Origin: an uncultured Eubacteriales bacterium | Lineage (GTDB): Bacteria > Bacillota > Clostridia > Lachnospirales > Lachnospiraceae | Length of the DNA: 35,844 bases | Direction: 5' to 3' | Assembly (NCBI GenBank): GCA_900314775.1 | Contig: OMWM01000013.1 | Span: forward strand, 1-35,844 | Shown: one piece after another, positions 17,410 to 25,597 of the stretch | How the letters are laid out: every line of letters starts with the position of its first letter | Position numbering within the stretch: position 1 is the first letter of the stretch | Notes under the pieces: model-generated | What the model was told of the DNA's origin: nothing | Database searches by the model: none | What the model saw: only the letters and a program-made list of their open reading frames with translations | Made by a program: the position numbers and the translations under genes

Positions 17410-19140
17410 TTACTCTATATTGGCTGCCGGTGCCAGACCAGACTGGCCAGGCTGCGGTTCGCCCTTGATCAGCTCTCTGAAGTTCATATCCGACATGGCT
17501 GTGTCGGAGAGGTTCAGACAGCAGGAACCGATGCGGTCGAGATCGTGCAGCAGTTCGTTGAACTGCACGGTGAGCTTGGCATCGCAGTTCTTCTTGGCGA
17601 CACGCTTCATATGCTTCTTGCGCAGCTTCTCGTCCAGATTCATGATCTTGTCTCTGTCTTTGCGAAGAATTTCCGTCTCATCATTCGTACCCTCTATCGT
17701 GATACGCAGGATCTCGTCAAACATTTCCCGGACGATGTGGAGAGATTTGCGCATGTCCGCGATCGCATCCTCGGAATAATGCTTCTTCTGCGTCTGTGTC
17801 ACCGCGATATTGTTGATGATGGATGCGCACAGCTCACTGACGCGGTCCACGTCATTCTGCATCAGCAGCGCGCCGGTGGCCTTCGATGCCTGGTCCTCCG
17901 TCAATGTACCGCTGGCAAAGATGGCGGCCAGGTAGTCGTTGATGCTGCGGCTCAGATTCGTCACCGCATCCGCATCCTTCTTCACAACTTCCAGTGTCTG
18001 CGCACTGGTCTCACCGGTGACCTTTTCCGCATTTGCGAGCATATCCTGTACGATATGCGCACAGTGAAGCACCTCTCGGGATGCCATATGCAGTGCGGAT
18101 ACCGGCTGTCCGATCAGATGATAATCGAGATATTTCGGCTGCATGAGATCGCCGATTGTCTTCTTGTCGTCCGGAATCAGCTTCATGACAATCTTAACCA
18201 TGACGTAGATCAGCGGTGTCCAGATCAGCGTCATCGTGATGTTGAATCCGGTGTGGGCATTGGCAATCTGCCTCGATATCACATCGATCTCATTGCCCTT
18301 CGGCGAAATCCACTCGATGAAGCGGGCATACGGACCGACAAACCAGATGAAAAGGAGGCTGCCGCTCAGATTGAAAATACAGTGGGCAAGCGCTGTCCGC
18401 TTCGCGTTGCGGCTCTGGCCGATGCTGGCCAGGATCGCGGTGATCGTCGTACCGATGTTGTCGCCGAGCAGCACAGGAATAGCGCCCGTCAGTCCGATGA
18501 TACTCGTGACGCCGTCCGGTCCCGCCTGCGACGCGATATTCTGCAGCACGGCAATCGTGGCAGAGGAACTCTGCACGACAAGCGTCATCAGCATACCGGT
18601 CACAAGACCGAGGAAGCGGTTGTCGGCTACCTTGCCGATCATGTCGGCAAATACCTGGCTCTGCGCGAGCGGCGCCATGGCCGATCCCATGATGTCGATA
18701 CCCTCAAAGAGAAGGCCGAACGCAAGAATCGTGCGGCCGATGTATTTGAGATTCTGCTTCTTGGCCACAAAATCAATGATGAAACCGGCGAAGATGATAA
18801 TGTAAATGTAGTCACTCAGATTAAAGGCGATGATCTGCGCCGTGATGGTCGTACCGATGTTGGCACCGAAAATAATGGAAATGGCCTGCGGCAGTGTCAT
18901 CAGCCCTGCGCTGACAAAGCCGATCGCCATAACCGTGGTGGCACTTGAACTCTGCAGGACTGCCGTCACCAGCGCACCGGATATGACGCCCATGACCGGG
19001 TTCTTGGTAAGAAAGGCAAGTACGCTTCGCATCCGATCGCCGGCTGCTTTCTGTAGGCTCTCGCTCATCATGTTCATGCCGAACAGGAAGAGTGCCAGAC
19101 CGCCAAGCAGTCCGAATATCATCTGCACCGTATCATTCAT
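17410..19140 (-). CDS. Na/Pi cotransporter family protein with C-terminal PhoU-like domain
   Basis: A 576-residue membrane protein of the NptA/PNaS family, predicted to import phosphate with sodium. The N-terminal about 310 residues are hydrophobic and contain the two family repeats, with the signature QSSSATT near residues 63-69 and a second VVQSSSATIAVLQ. The C-terminal 220 residues are helical and soluble, with PhoU-like spacing (HIVQDML, NDVDRVSELCASI, RESI-like LRKKHMKR), typical of the bacterial YjbB-type fusions. AGGAGA precedes the ATG. The transported ion could differ; YjbB of E. coli exports phosphate. Monocistronic, with a terminator at its 3' end. Confidence 0.9.
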   Translation of the reverse strand: MNDTVQMIFGLLGGLALFLFGMNMMSESLQKAAGDRMRSVLAFLTKNPVMGVISGALVTAVLQSSSATTVMAIGFVSAGLMTLPQAISIIFGANIGTTITAQIIAFNLSDYIYIIIFAGFIIDFVAKKQNLKYIGRTILAFGLLFEGIDIMGSAMAPLAQSQVFADMIGKVADNRFLGLVTGMLMTLVVQSSSATIAVLQNIASQAGPDGVTSIIGLTGAIPVLLGDNIGTTITAILASIGQSRNAKRTALAHCIFNLSGSLLFIWFVGPYARFIEWISPKGNEIDVISRQIANAHTGFNITMTLIWTPLIYVMVKIVMKLIPDDKKTIGDLMQPKYLDYHLIGQPVSALHMASREVLHCAHIVQDMLANAEKVTGETSAQTLEVVKKDADAVTNLSRSINDYLAAIFASGTLTEDQASKATGALLMQNDVDRVSELCASIINNIAVTQTQKKHYSEDAIADMRKSLHIVREMFDEILRITIEGTNDETEILRKDRDKIMNLDEKLRKKHMKRVAKKNCDAKLTVQFNELLHDLDRIGSCCLNLSDTAMSDMNFRELIKGEPQPGQSGLAPAANIE

Positions 19141-19184
19141 GATTATTCTCCTGTACTTAATGTTCTGTTTTGTTTATCTTTACA

Positions 19185-19227
19185 TAAAAATAATATTAAA
19201 AATACAGAGGCCTCTCAACCTCTGTAT
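19185..19227 (-). terminator. terminator of the reductase/phosphatase operon
   Basis: On the minus strand, ATACAGAGG (19227-19219) pairs with CCTCTGTAT (19210-19202) across an 8-base loop, followed by TTTTAATATTATTTTT. It lies 54 bases after the phosphatase-family stop codon. Confidence 0.82.
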
Positions 19228-19280
19228 GTTATGCGCATGTTAACTTTAACCGTTTTTAATGTTACTCCTATGTAAACATC

Positions 19281-20111
19281 TCAGATTTTCTCTGCAAACT
19301 GCACGCCGATGACCTCCCGCATCTGTTCGGATGGTGCAATATCCAGCAGGCGGCAAAGGAGCGGTGCGATCGTCAGTTCGGAAAGGCATCCGTCCTCATA
19401 GCGGCCCGGCATGACTTTCGGGCTCAGGATATACAGCGGTACATCGCGCTGCCCGTCCGTCGTTCCGCCGTGCAGATGATGCTCGTTCATACCGTGGTCT
19501 GCCGTCACTACTACCTGATAACCCTCCGCCAGCCACTGCGGCACAAGCGGCGACAGCAGGCGGCTGATATTGCTGACTGCCTGTTCATACTGCAGGCTGT
19601 CCGCCCCGTACAGGTGTCCGGCGTTGTCGACCGCCATCGTGTGATAGAGAATAAAATCCGGATGATATGCGCGGCGCATATATTCGCCGTCGGCCAGCAC
19701 GTACTGATCCGGATAATCGTCGTCCTCATAGTAAATGCCGTTCTCAATGGCGGCATCCGTGCCGATCTGAAAACGATCCGCGTTCAGCGAAAATCCCGGG
19801 CGCGCAAACAGCTGCGCCATCCATTTCCATGCGGCCGCCGCCGTCACGCCTCCCGCCGCGCGGCACAGAGAAAATACAGACGGCGCATCGGGCTGCAGGT
19901 CCATCTCATTGCAGTATACGCCGTGGCTGCAGGCCGGCAGGCCGGTCATCAGCGTCGCATACATAGGTCTTGAAAGAGACGGCAGCTCTCCTTTTACTTT
20001 ATATCGGGCGCACTGTCCGTAATCTGTCAGATGCTCCAGCATGCCGAAATTGCGCAGTGCCGCATCATACCGACAGGCATCCACCAGAACCATCACCAGT
20101 TTATCCATCAT
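19281..20111 (-). CDS. alkaline phosphatase superfamily / type I phosphodiesterase-nucleotide pyrophosphatase family protein
   Basis: A 276-residue soluble protein with no signal peptide, so probably cytoplasmic. Metal-site features of the superfamily are present: VLVDACRYD near the N-terminus (first Asp), a nucleophile region LPSLSRPMYATLMTG, AVDNAGHLYG, and TADHGMNEHH with Asp and His ligands. Substrate is not assignable. Two consecutive ATG codons open the ORF (20111 and 20108); GAGG lies six bases before the second. The first ATG directly abuts the stop codon of the upstream reductase gene, so they form an operon. Confidence 0.8.
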   Translation of the reverse strand: MMDKLVMVLVDACRYDAALRNFGMLEHLTDYGQCARYKVKGELPSLSRPMYATLMTGLPACSHGVYCNEMDLQPDAPSVFSLCRAAGGVTAAAAWKWMAQLFARPGFSLNADRFQIGTDAAIENGIYYEDDDYPDQYVLADGEYMRRAYHPDFILYHTMAVDNAGHLYGADSLQYEQAVSNISRLLSPLVPQWLAEGYQVVVTADHGMNEHHLHGGTTDGQRDVPLYILSPKVMPGRYEDGCLSELTIAPLLCRLLDIAPSEQMREVIGVQFAEKI

Positions 20112-20684
20112 TCACCTCAGTATCTGCTTCACCTGGTTTTCCGCATCCGCCATAATGGCCTGCACATCGGCGCCAACAATATCGAGTCCCTCGGCTTTCA
20201 CAAGCCGGACATCCTGAATGCCGTAAAATTCCGTGCACAGATGGCGGATATACCCGTATCCCGCCGCGTCGTATACAAGCGGGCCGCCGGATGTCGTCAC
20301 GTAAATCAGCCGCTTCGCCCGGCACAGGCCGATCGGTACGCCCTCTTCGCTGTAGCGGAAGGTCACGCCGCAGACCGTCACCGCTTCCATATAGATCTTC
20401 AGCAGAGACGGAAAGGAGCCGTCCCAGTACGGCGCCGCCATCACGATCTGGTCTGCATCACGCAGCTGCAGCGCATACCGCAGCATCGGATCATCCAGCC
20501 TGCCCTCCGCAAGCACGCGGTCACGCCGTTCCAGGCGCTCGCGGTTCAGCGGCGCTATTGCCTCCTTCTCCAGATTGACCTCCGTGACATCTCCGCCGAT
20601 CTCACGAAGCACCTGCTCTGCCAGCTGCCGCGTTCTCGACGCCGGACGCACACAGGCGTTTATCATTAAAACCGAATCCGGCAT
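20112..20684 (-). CDS. flavodoxin-fold NAD(P)H-dependent reductase (FMN-dependent azoreductase/quinone reductase type)
   Basis: A 190-residue cytoplasmic flavoprotein. The N-terminus has a flavodoxin_2 first strand and phosphate loop (MINACVRPASRTRQLAEQ), then MAAPYWDGSFPSLLKIYMEAV, which in this family holds the FMN isoalloxazine, and VTTSGGPLVYDAAGYGYIR. Its natural substrate is unknown; quinones or azo compounds are usual for the family. The reading frame extends upstream to 20762, but the ATG at 20684 with AAGGGA and the family's usual start is preferred; the extension would cross a terminator. First gene of a two-gene operon. Confidence 0.85.
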   Translation of the reverse strand: MPDSVLMINACVRPASRTRQLAEQVLREIGGDVTEVNLEKEAIAPLNRERLERRDRVLAEGRLDDPMLRYALQLRDADQIVMAAPYWDGSFPSLLKIYMEAVTVCGVTFRYSEEGVPIGLCRAKRLIYVTTSGGPLVYDAAGYGYIRHLCTEFYGIQDVRLVKAEGLDIVGADVQAIMADAENQVKQILR

Positions 20685-20723
20685 GATATTTCCCTTTCTT
20701 CTGCGCGTTATCTTTGCAGAAAT

Positions 20724-20757
20724 AATAACAAAAGGGGCCCGGAACATTCCGAGCCCC
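20724..20757 (-). terminator. terminator of the thiolase gene
   Basis: On the minus strand, GGGGCTCGG (20757-20749) pairs with CCGGGCCCC (20742-20734), one mismatch, then TTTTGTTATTATTT. It follows the thiolase stop by 43 bases. Confidence 0.82.
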
Positions 20758-20800
20758 TGCAATCAACATGCTTCTTCATGAATTGCCTTGCGGCAGTTCA

Positions 20801-21988
20801 TCAGTCTGCGTTCTCGATGATAGCTGCAACACCCATGCCGCCGCCTACGCAGAGAGTAGCAAGACCTCTGTGAGCGTTCTTCTGCTTAAGAGCATGGATC
20901 AGAGTTACGAGGATACGGGCACCTGAGCATCCTACCGGATGGCCGAGTGCGATAGCACCGCCGTTAACATTCAGCTTATCAGGATCGAAGTGAAGCTCTC
21001 TGCCTACAGCGATTGACTGAGCTGCGAATGCTTCGTTAGCTTCATAGAGATCCATATCATCAATAGTGAATCCAGTCTTGTCAAATACCTTTCTGGATGC
21101 GTAGATCGGTCCAACACCCATGATGCTTGGCTCGCATCCTGCGATGTCGCCGTCGATCCAGTAAGCTTCCGGCTTAACGCCGAGCTCTTTAGCCTTGTCT
21201 TCGCTGAGAAGAACAACAGCTGCAGCTGCATCATTGATACCTGAAGAGTTGCCGGCTGTTACGATGCCGTCCGGCTTGAAAGCAGGACGAAGCTTGGAAA
21301 GAACCTCAACAGTTGTGCCTGCTCTTACACCCTCATCCTGATCGAAGATGACGGTCTTCTTCTTCTGCTTTACTTCTACAGGAAGAATCTCATCCTTGAA
21401 TCTGCCTGCTGCCTGAGCCTCAGCTGCCTTGCGCTGGCTCTCTGCGGAGAACTCATCAAGATCCTGTCTTGTGATACCCCACTGCTCAGCAACGTTCTCA
21501 GCTGTGATACCCATATGATAATGGTTGAACGCATCGGTCAGTGCATCGTTGATGAAGCTGTCCTCAAGGGTGCCGGCATTCATACGATAACCGAAACGAG
21601 CTTTGCGCAGATAATACGGAGCCATGGACATGTTCTCAACACCGCCGGCGATAACAACATCAGCTTCGCCGCAAGCGATCAGTCTGGATCCGATGTTAAT
21701 AGCCTGAAGACCTGAACCGCAGACAACGTTAAGTGTAACGGCCGGAGTCTTAACCGGGATGCCTGCATTGAGTGTGCACTGTCTTGCAACATTCTGGCCA
21801 AGGCCTGTCTGCAGAACGCAGCCCATGTAAACGTAATCGATCTGGTCAGCAGGAACGCCTGATCTCTTAAGAGCTTCCTTGATAACAAGTGTACCAAGTA
21901 CATTTGACGGTGTATCCTTGAGGGCACCGCCCATCTTGCCGATAGCAGTTCTGTTGGAACCAGCAATGACTACTTTTCTACCTGACAT
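20801..21988 (-). CDS. acetyl-CoA C-acetyltransferase (thiolase)
   Basis: A 395-residue cytoplasmic enzyme that condenses two acetyl-CoA into acetoacetyl-CoA, the entry step of butyrate formation in Clostridia (or the reverse). The nucleophilic cysteine is C90 in [27 protein letters not shown] holds the catalytic His, and LCVGGGMG the second cysteine. Length fits ThlA/AtoB (about 392). The ORF can start at 22003, but that ATG is part of the GGAGGG Shine-Dalgarno of the ATG at 21988. Codon use is visibly biased (many GCA, GTT, AAC, fewer GC-ending codons than neighbours), as in highly expressed genes. No other butyrate-pathway gene is adjacent. Confidence 0.95.
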   Translation of the reverse strand: MSGRKVVIAGSNRTAIGKMGGALKDTPSNVLGTLVIKEALKRSGVPADQIDYVYMGCVLQTGLGQNVARQCTLNAGIPVKTPAVTLNVVCGSGLQAINIGSRLIACGEADVVIAGGVENMSMAPYYLRKARFGYRMNAGTLEDSFINDALTDAFNHYHMGITAENVAEQWGITRQDLDEFSAESQRKAAEAQAAGRFKDEILPVEVKQKKKTVIFDQDEGVRAGTTVEVLSKLRPAFKPDGIVTAGNSSGINDAAAAVVLLSEDKAKELGVKPEAYWIDGDIAGCEPSIMGVGPIYASRKVFDKTGFTIDDMDLYEANEAFAAQSIAVGRELHFDPDKLNVNGGAIALGHPVGCSGARILVTLIHALKQKNAHRGLATLCVGGGMGVAAIIENAD

Positions 21989-22036
21989 AATATAACCCTC
22001 CATAGTAAATAATAATTAAAATTACCCGTTATCGTA

Positions 22037-22065
22037 ATTATAGCATCTTGTTAATATATTATCAA
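22037..22065 (-). promoter_or_regulatory. strong promoter of the thiolase gene
   Basis: On the minus strand, -35 TTGATA (22065-22060) and -10 TATAAT (22042-22037) with the ideal 17-base spacer and an A/T-rich stretch upstream of the -35. It fits the codon bias of a highly expressed gene. Confidence 0.75.
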
Positions 22066-22145
22066 TATTTTTTTTCCAAATGTTGATTCTGTATAGGATT
22101 TTTCGAAATCCGCGGCGAAATCAGCCGTTTTTTTGTTCATATTGA

Positions 22146-24425
22146 TCAAAAGCATTTGCTCCAGCCGCAGTTCCGGCAGATGTTGCAGCCGCCCTCGAAG
22201 GTCAGCGGCTCACCGCATTCCGGACAGAGGACCTTGCTTCTGACATCCTCGACAGCCTTCGGCACCGCGATCTTCTTCGGCTTCTTCGGCGCCGGCTCCT
22301 CTCCGCTGCGCTCCTGAATCTCACGCTGCACCTCGTTGTACATCTCCAGCAGCGCATTGCCGACCGCCATCGGACAGCAGGCTCCGCGGCTGGTATCTTT
22401 CCTGGTCGCGCTGCGCACCGCGTATGACGGGCAGGAGCCGCAGGAATTGAGCTGATCGACGATCGTATAGATGTCGATGCCGCCGCGCGCGCACATGGAA
22501 ATCATTCTGGACAGGCCGATCATGAAATTGTTGCAGCCGCCCTGAGAGCCCTTGCTCAGATAAGCCTCGACCAGTGCGCCGGAATCCGGGTCGAACAGCG
22601 CGATGCAGTGCAGCGTGCCGCAGCCGGTGATCAGACGGCGTTTCTTGCCGATGACATCATCGGTAACCTGCAGAATTTCCCCGCGTCCGAGGCCTTCCCC
22701 GGCAACCGGCGTGCTGTTTTTCCGGCTGCTGTCTGTCATCAGGACGCCGCTGCGGCGGCAGCCGTCGCGGTAGATCGTGATGCCCTTGAGGCCCTTGTCA
22801 TACGCGTACATGTAGAGCTTTTCGGTCTCTTCCTCCGTGAAATCATTCGGCACATTGACCGTGGAGGAAATCGAGGCATCGACGTGCTTCTGCCAGATCG
22901 ACTGCATATTGATACGCTCGCGGTAATGCAGCGTCATCGCCGTCACGAAAAACGACGGCAGCTGCGCGTCATCCTTGATGCCGTTATCCTTCATGTAATC
23001 GCCGACAATCTTCGTATAAACCTTATAGAAAACGTCGTGGCCGTGCAGAGACTGCGTGCGCCGCTCATAATAATTGGCATAGATCGGCTCGATGCCGCCG
23101 GAAATGCCGAGCATCGTGGAAAGCGTGCCGGTCGGTGCGATTGTCAGCAGCTGCGAATTGCGCAGGCCGTATTTCGCCACGAGCTGCTTGGTCTCCTCTG
23201 TCGTATTTTCCTTGAAATAGGCGGAAGCCATGATCTCTTCCTTGTCGCATGCCGGGAAAGCGCCGTGTTCGGCGGCCAGCTGCGCCGACGCCGCGATCGC
23301 CGTATCGGCCATCGCAAAACCGATCCGGTCGCACAGCTGTACAGCTTCCTCGCTGCCGTAGGTAATCTGCAGCTTGATCAGCATGTCGGCCAGTCCCATG
23401 ATGCCGAGGCCGATCTGGCGCCACTTCCTGACGCTCTCGCGCTGCTCCGCAAGCGGATGCAGCGGCATGCCCTCATCCAGCACATCGTTCATGCCGCGCA
23501 CGCAGACACGCACGGCTTCCTTGAAATCTTCATAATCGAATTGCGCCTGCGGCGTAAAAGGATCCCGGACGAATTCGGACAGATTCAGACTGCCCAGCAG
23601 GCAGCTGCCGCCCGCCGGAAGCGGTTCCTCGGCGCACGGATTGACGCCCGCATACGAAAAATCAGGCACTTCGCTGAGCAGATTCCAGTTGGAAATTCTG
23701 TCCCAGAAAAGCGCGCCCGGCTCCGCATAGTCCCAGTTGACGTGCGCAATCAGCCTGAACAGCTCCCTTGCATCCACCTCGCGCTCGATCTTCTCACCGG
23801 TCGCCTCGCGCGTGTAGTGCAGCTTGTAAGTGCCGCCCTCCTTGACCGCCTGCATGAAATCATCATGAATGCGCACGGAAATATTGGCCTTGGTGACCTT
23901 GTCGAGATCCGTCTTCAGCTTGATGAATTCCTCGATATCCGGATGCGAACAGTCCATCGAGATCATCAGCGCGCCGCGCCGGCCGTTCTGGCCGATCAGC
24001 GCCGTCGTCAGGGCGAAAAGATCCATAAAAGATACCGCGCCGCTCGTCTCCTTCGCCGCATTGTTGATATGCGCGCCGCGCGGGCTCAGCCCGGACATGT
24101 CGACGCCGCAGCCGCCGCCGTAGCTGTAGGTGCGCGCCAGCTTCTTGGCCGTGTCGAAAATATCTTCCAGATTATCCTGCGGCGGTGCCACCACATAGCA
24201 GTTGGACAAGGTGATCTTCCTGTTGTGGTTTTCGAGGCCGCGGTTAGCGAGAATACGGCCGCCGAACAGGAATTTCTTGTCCTGAATCAGCTGTGCGATC
24301 TTCTCATCGCCGGCGCTGATGCGATCCAGCCACTGGTCAAAGGATTCCTCCTCAAAACAGTATTTTCTCTTCCAGATATCTATACCAAGCTGGTTGTCCT
24401 CTCCCAGCCATGTTTCCAGATCCAT
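22146..24425 (-). CDS. nrdJ: adenosylcobalamin-dependent (class II) ribonucleotide reductase
   Basis: A 759-residue cytoplasmic enzyme that makes deoxyribonucleotides without oxygen, using coenzyme B12 to start the radical. Seen in order: SNCYVVAPP with the first redox Cys, TYSYGGGCGVDMSGL, NPCAEEPLPAGGSCLLGSLNLS with the radical-site Cys, catalytic Glu and second redox Cys, GTLSTMLG, a TSCPD-like region (SCGSCP..RGACCP), and a C-terminal zinc-ribbon-like CPECG..CNICRNCG ending WSKCF. The N-terminus lacks an obvious ATP cone. GGAGGGG precedes the ATG. The upstream DNA carries two NrdR-box-like sites and an inverted repeat covering the Shine-Dalgarno. The window's corrin genes could serve this cofactor need (inference). 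Confidence 0.93.
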   Translation of the reverse strand: MDLETWLGEDNQLGIDIWKRKYCFEEESFDQWLDRISAGDEKIAQLIQDKKFLFGGRILANRGLENHNRKITLSNCYVVAPPQDNLEDIFDTAKKLARTYSYGGGCGVDMSGLSPRGAHINNAAKETSGAVSFMDLFALTTALIGQNGRRGALMISMDCSHPDIEEFIKLKTDLDKVTKANISVRIHDDFMQAVKEGGTYKLHYTREATGEKIEREVDARELFRLIAHVNWDYAEPGALFWDRISNWNLLSEVPDFSYAGVNPCAEEPLPAGGSCLLGSLNLSEFVRDPFTPQAQFDYEDFKEAVRVCVRGMNDVLDEGMPLHPLAEQRESVRKWRQIGLGIMGLADMLIKLQITYGSEEAVQLCDRIGFAMADTAIAASAQLAAEHGAFPACDKEEIMASAYFKENTTEETKQLVAKYGLRNSQLLTIAPTGTLSTMLGISGGIEPIYANYYERRTQSLHGHDVFYKVYTKIVGDYMKDNGIKDDAQLPSFFVTAMTLHYRERINMQSIWQKHVDASISSTVNVPNDFTEEETEKLYMYAYDKGLKGITIYRDGCRRSGVLMTDSSRKNSTPVAGEGLGRGEILQVTDDVIGKKRRLITGCGTLHCIALFDPDSGALVEAYLSKGSQGGCNNFMIGLSRMISMCARGGIDIYTIVDQLNSCGSCPSYAVRSATRKDTSRGACCPMAVGNALLEMYNEVQREIQERSGEEPAPKKPKKIAVPKAVEDVRSKVLCPECGEPLTFEGGCNICRNCGWSKCF

Positions 24426-24446
24426 TTAAAAATACCCCTCCGTTCA

Positions 24447-24462
24447 ATACCATATATAGTGT
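24447..24462. promoter_or_regulatory. NrdR-box-like operator, proximal
   Basis: ATACCATATATAGTGT agrees at 14 of 16 positions with the known NrdR box (acaCwAtATaTwGtgt, from memory). It covers the -10 of the ribonucleotide reductase promoter on the minus strand. Confidence 0.78.
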
Positions 24463-24480
24463 GCAATTTCTATATTACAA
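24453..24480 (-). promoter_or_regulatory. promoter of the ribonucleotide reductase gene
   Basis: On the minus strand, -35 TTGTAA (24480-24475) and -10 TATATA (24458-24453), spacer 16; an alternative pairing is TTGTTG with ACTATA at 17. Either way the -35 touches the distal box and the -10 the proximal box. Transcription would start near 24446, inside or just before the Shine-Dalgarno arm. Confidence 0.5.
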
Positions 24481-24493
24481 CAATATCTGGTTC
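24478..24493. promoter_or_regulatory. NrdR-box-like operator, distal
   Basis: CAACAATATCTGGTTC is a weaker match (10 of 16; the core CAATATnTnGT is kept). Its start is exactly 31 bp from the proximal box, with 15 bp between the two. That is the established spacing of paired NrdR boxes, which makes the weak match credible. Confidence 0.62.
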
Positions 24494-24539
24494 ATGAACA
24501 GAGGGGTATTTATAATAATTTGTAATAAATGATATGGGG

Positions 24540-25493
24540 TTAATGGATCACGGTGTCATTGAGCGTCATATTATGGCGGATGCTGCTGCAGCATTCATGG
24601 AATTCCTGTTTCTCCTTGTCCGGCAGATCAAATTCGATGATCTCCTCGACGCCGTCCCGGCCGATGATGCACGGTACGCCGGCAAAAAGGCCGGTCTCGC
24701 CGTAGGCACCGTCCAGCGACATGCTGGCCGGCATGATGGCCTTCTCGTCATGCAGCACCAGGCTGACATCGTGCATCAGTGTCGTGCAGATACCGTACTC
24801 GGTGCGGTGCTTGCCCGTCAGGACCATATAGGCGTTCTCCTCCGCCTTCTTGCGGAACGCCCAGTGATCGAACTGAAAACGCGGGTCCTCCTTCTCCAGC
24901 TCGGCAAGCGGCTGTCCATGGAAGGTCACGTGGGACCACGGCACCATGATCGCCGCGCCGTGCTCGCCCATCATGCAGGCGTTGATCGAGCGGTGGGCAA
25001 TACCTGTCTGCGCGGAAAGCAGCGCCGTCAGACGGGAGCTGTCCAGGCCGGTGCCGGTGCCGAATACGTGTCCGCGCGGCAGTCCGGAAAGCTTCCAGAT
25101 CTGGTGCGTGATGATATCGCACGGGTTGGAAACATTGATCCAGATGCCGTGGAAGCCGCCGGCCATGACCTTCGGGACAAAGTCATTCACCTGTTCGATG
25201 TTGAAATCGAGCTCGTCCACGCGGTTCAGCGTCTTCAGCAGCATATTCATGTTCCCGACCGCCGTCACGACGATATCGCAGTCACCAAGTTCGCTGTAAT
25301 CCGCCACACTGACCTTTGCCGAATACGGGCAGTAGGTCATGGCATCCTTCAGGTCCTGACACTCCGCCGCCACTCTCTTCTGATCTGCATCGACGAGCAG
25401 CAGCTCATCGGCGAGTCCCTGCAGAAGAAGTGCGTAGGCACAGTTCTTGCCGACCGCACCAATACCGATAATACCGATTTTTCTGTTCTTCAT
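24540..25493 (-). CDS. L-lactate / L-2-hydroxyacid dehydrogenase (LDH/HicDH family)
   Basis: A 317-residue cytoplasmic NAD-dependent dehydrogenase. The Rossmann loop GIGAVG is near residue 10 and the NAD-selective acidic pair is LVDAD. Also present are INVSNPCDI, FGTGTGLDSSRL with the substrate-binding Arg, and MGEHGA with the catalytic His. The mobile loop after AVGN contains the conserved Arg (LNRVDELDFN), but the segment before it is longer and unlike typical LDH (no QKPGETR), closer in style to L-2-hydroxyisocaproate dehydrogenase. So the substrate could be pyruvate or a larger 2-oxoacid. AGAAGG lies 9 bases before the ATG. Monocistronic in appearance; no ordinary terminator separates it from the reductase gene. 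Confidence 0.86.
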   Translation of the reverse strand: MKNRKIGIIGIGAVGKNCAYALLLQGLADELLLVDADQKRVAAECQDLKDAMTYCPYSAKVSVADYSELGDCDIVVTAVGNMNMLLKTLNRVDELDFNIEQVNDFVPKVMAGGFHGIWINVSNPCDIITHQIWKLSGLPRGHVFGTGTGLDSSRLTALLSAQTGIAHRSINACMMGEHGAAIMVPWSHVTFHGQPLAELEKEDPRFQFDHWAFRKKAEENAYMVLTGKHRTEYGICTTLMHDVSLVLHDEKAIMPASMSLDGAYGETGLFAGVPCIIGRDGVEEIIEFDLPDKEKQEFHECCSSIRHNMTLNDTVIH

Positions 25494-25551
25494 AATTCAA
25501 AGCCTTCTATCTTATTCATAAAATATTTTTATACCAAAGGCTATTGTAACA

Positions 25552-25580
25552 TAAAAAAGGGATGTGCGGCGCACATCCCT
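25552..25580 (-). terminator. terminator of the orphan binding-protein gene
   Basis: A perfect 11-bp inverted repeat (25558-25568 with 25570-25580; AGGGATGTGCG arms) followed on the minus strand by six T. It begins 18 bases after the stop codon of the binding-protein gene. Confidence 0.88.
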
Positions 25581-25597
25581 GAAGACTTTCTGTCATT

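Larger units (their letters stand above)
24430..24511. repeat. 17-bp inverted repeat enclosing the ribonucleotide reductase operator and Shine-Dalgarno
   Basis: Arms 24430-24446 and 24495-24511 are inverted copies with one mismatch and 48 bases between. On the minus strand the downstream arm is TGAACGGAGGGGTATTT, containing the Shine-Dalgarno GGAGGGG, followed by TT and AA before the ATG. The upstream arm begins 29 bases after the dehydrogenase stop codon. The two NrdR-like boxes fit exactly inside the arms. Confidence 0.9.

Noticed and set aside
22104..22137. A CGGC-loop-GCCG hairpin followed by seven T on the plus strand after the ribonucleotide reductase gene, as its terminator.
   Set aside because: The T-run is on the wrong side for a minus-strand gene, the stem is only about 4 bp, and there is no plus-strand gene to terminate.
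22608..24497. A 629-residue open frame on the plus strand opposite the ribonucleotide reductase gene, and similar long antisense frames opposite NadB, xylulokinase and the aminopeptidase.
   Set aside because: They are shadows caused by GC-rich codon structure; they lack ribosome sites and recognisable domains, while the opposite strand encodes complete conserved enzymes.
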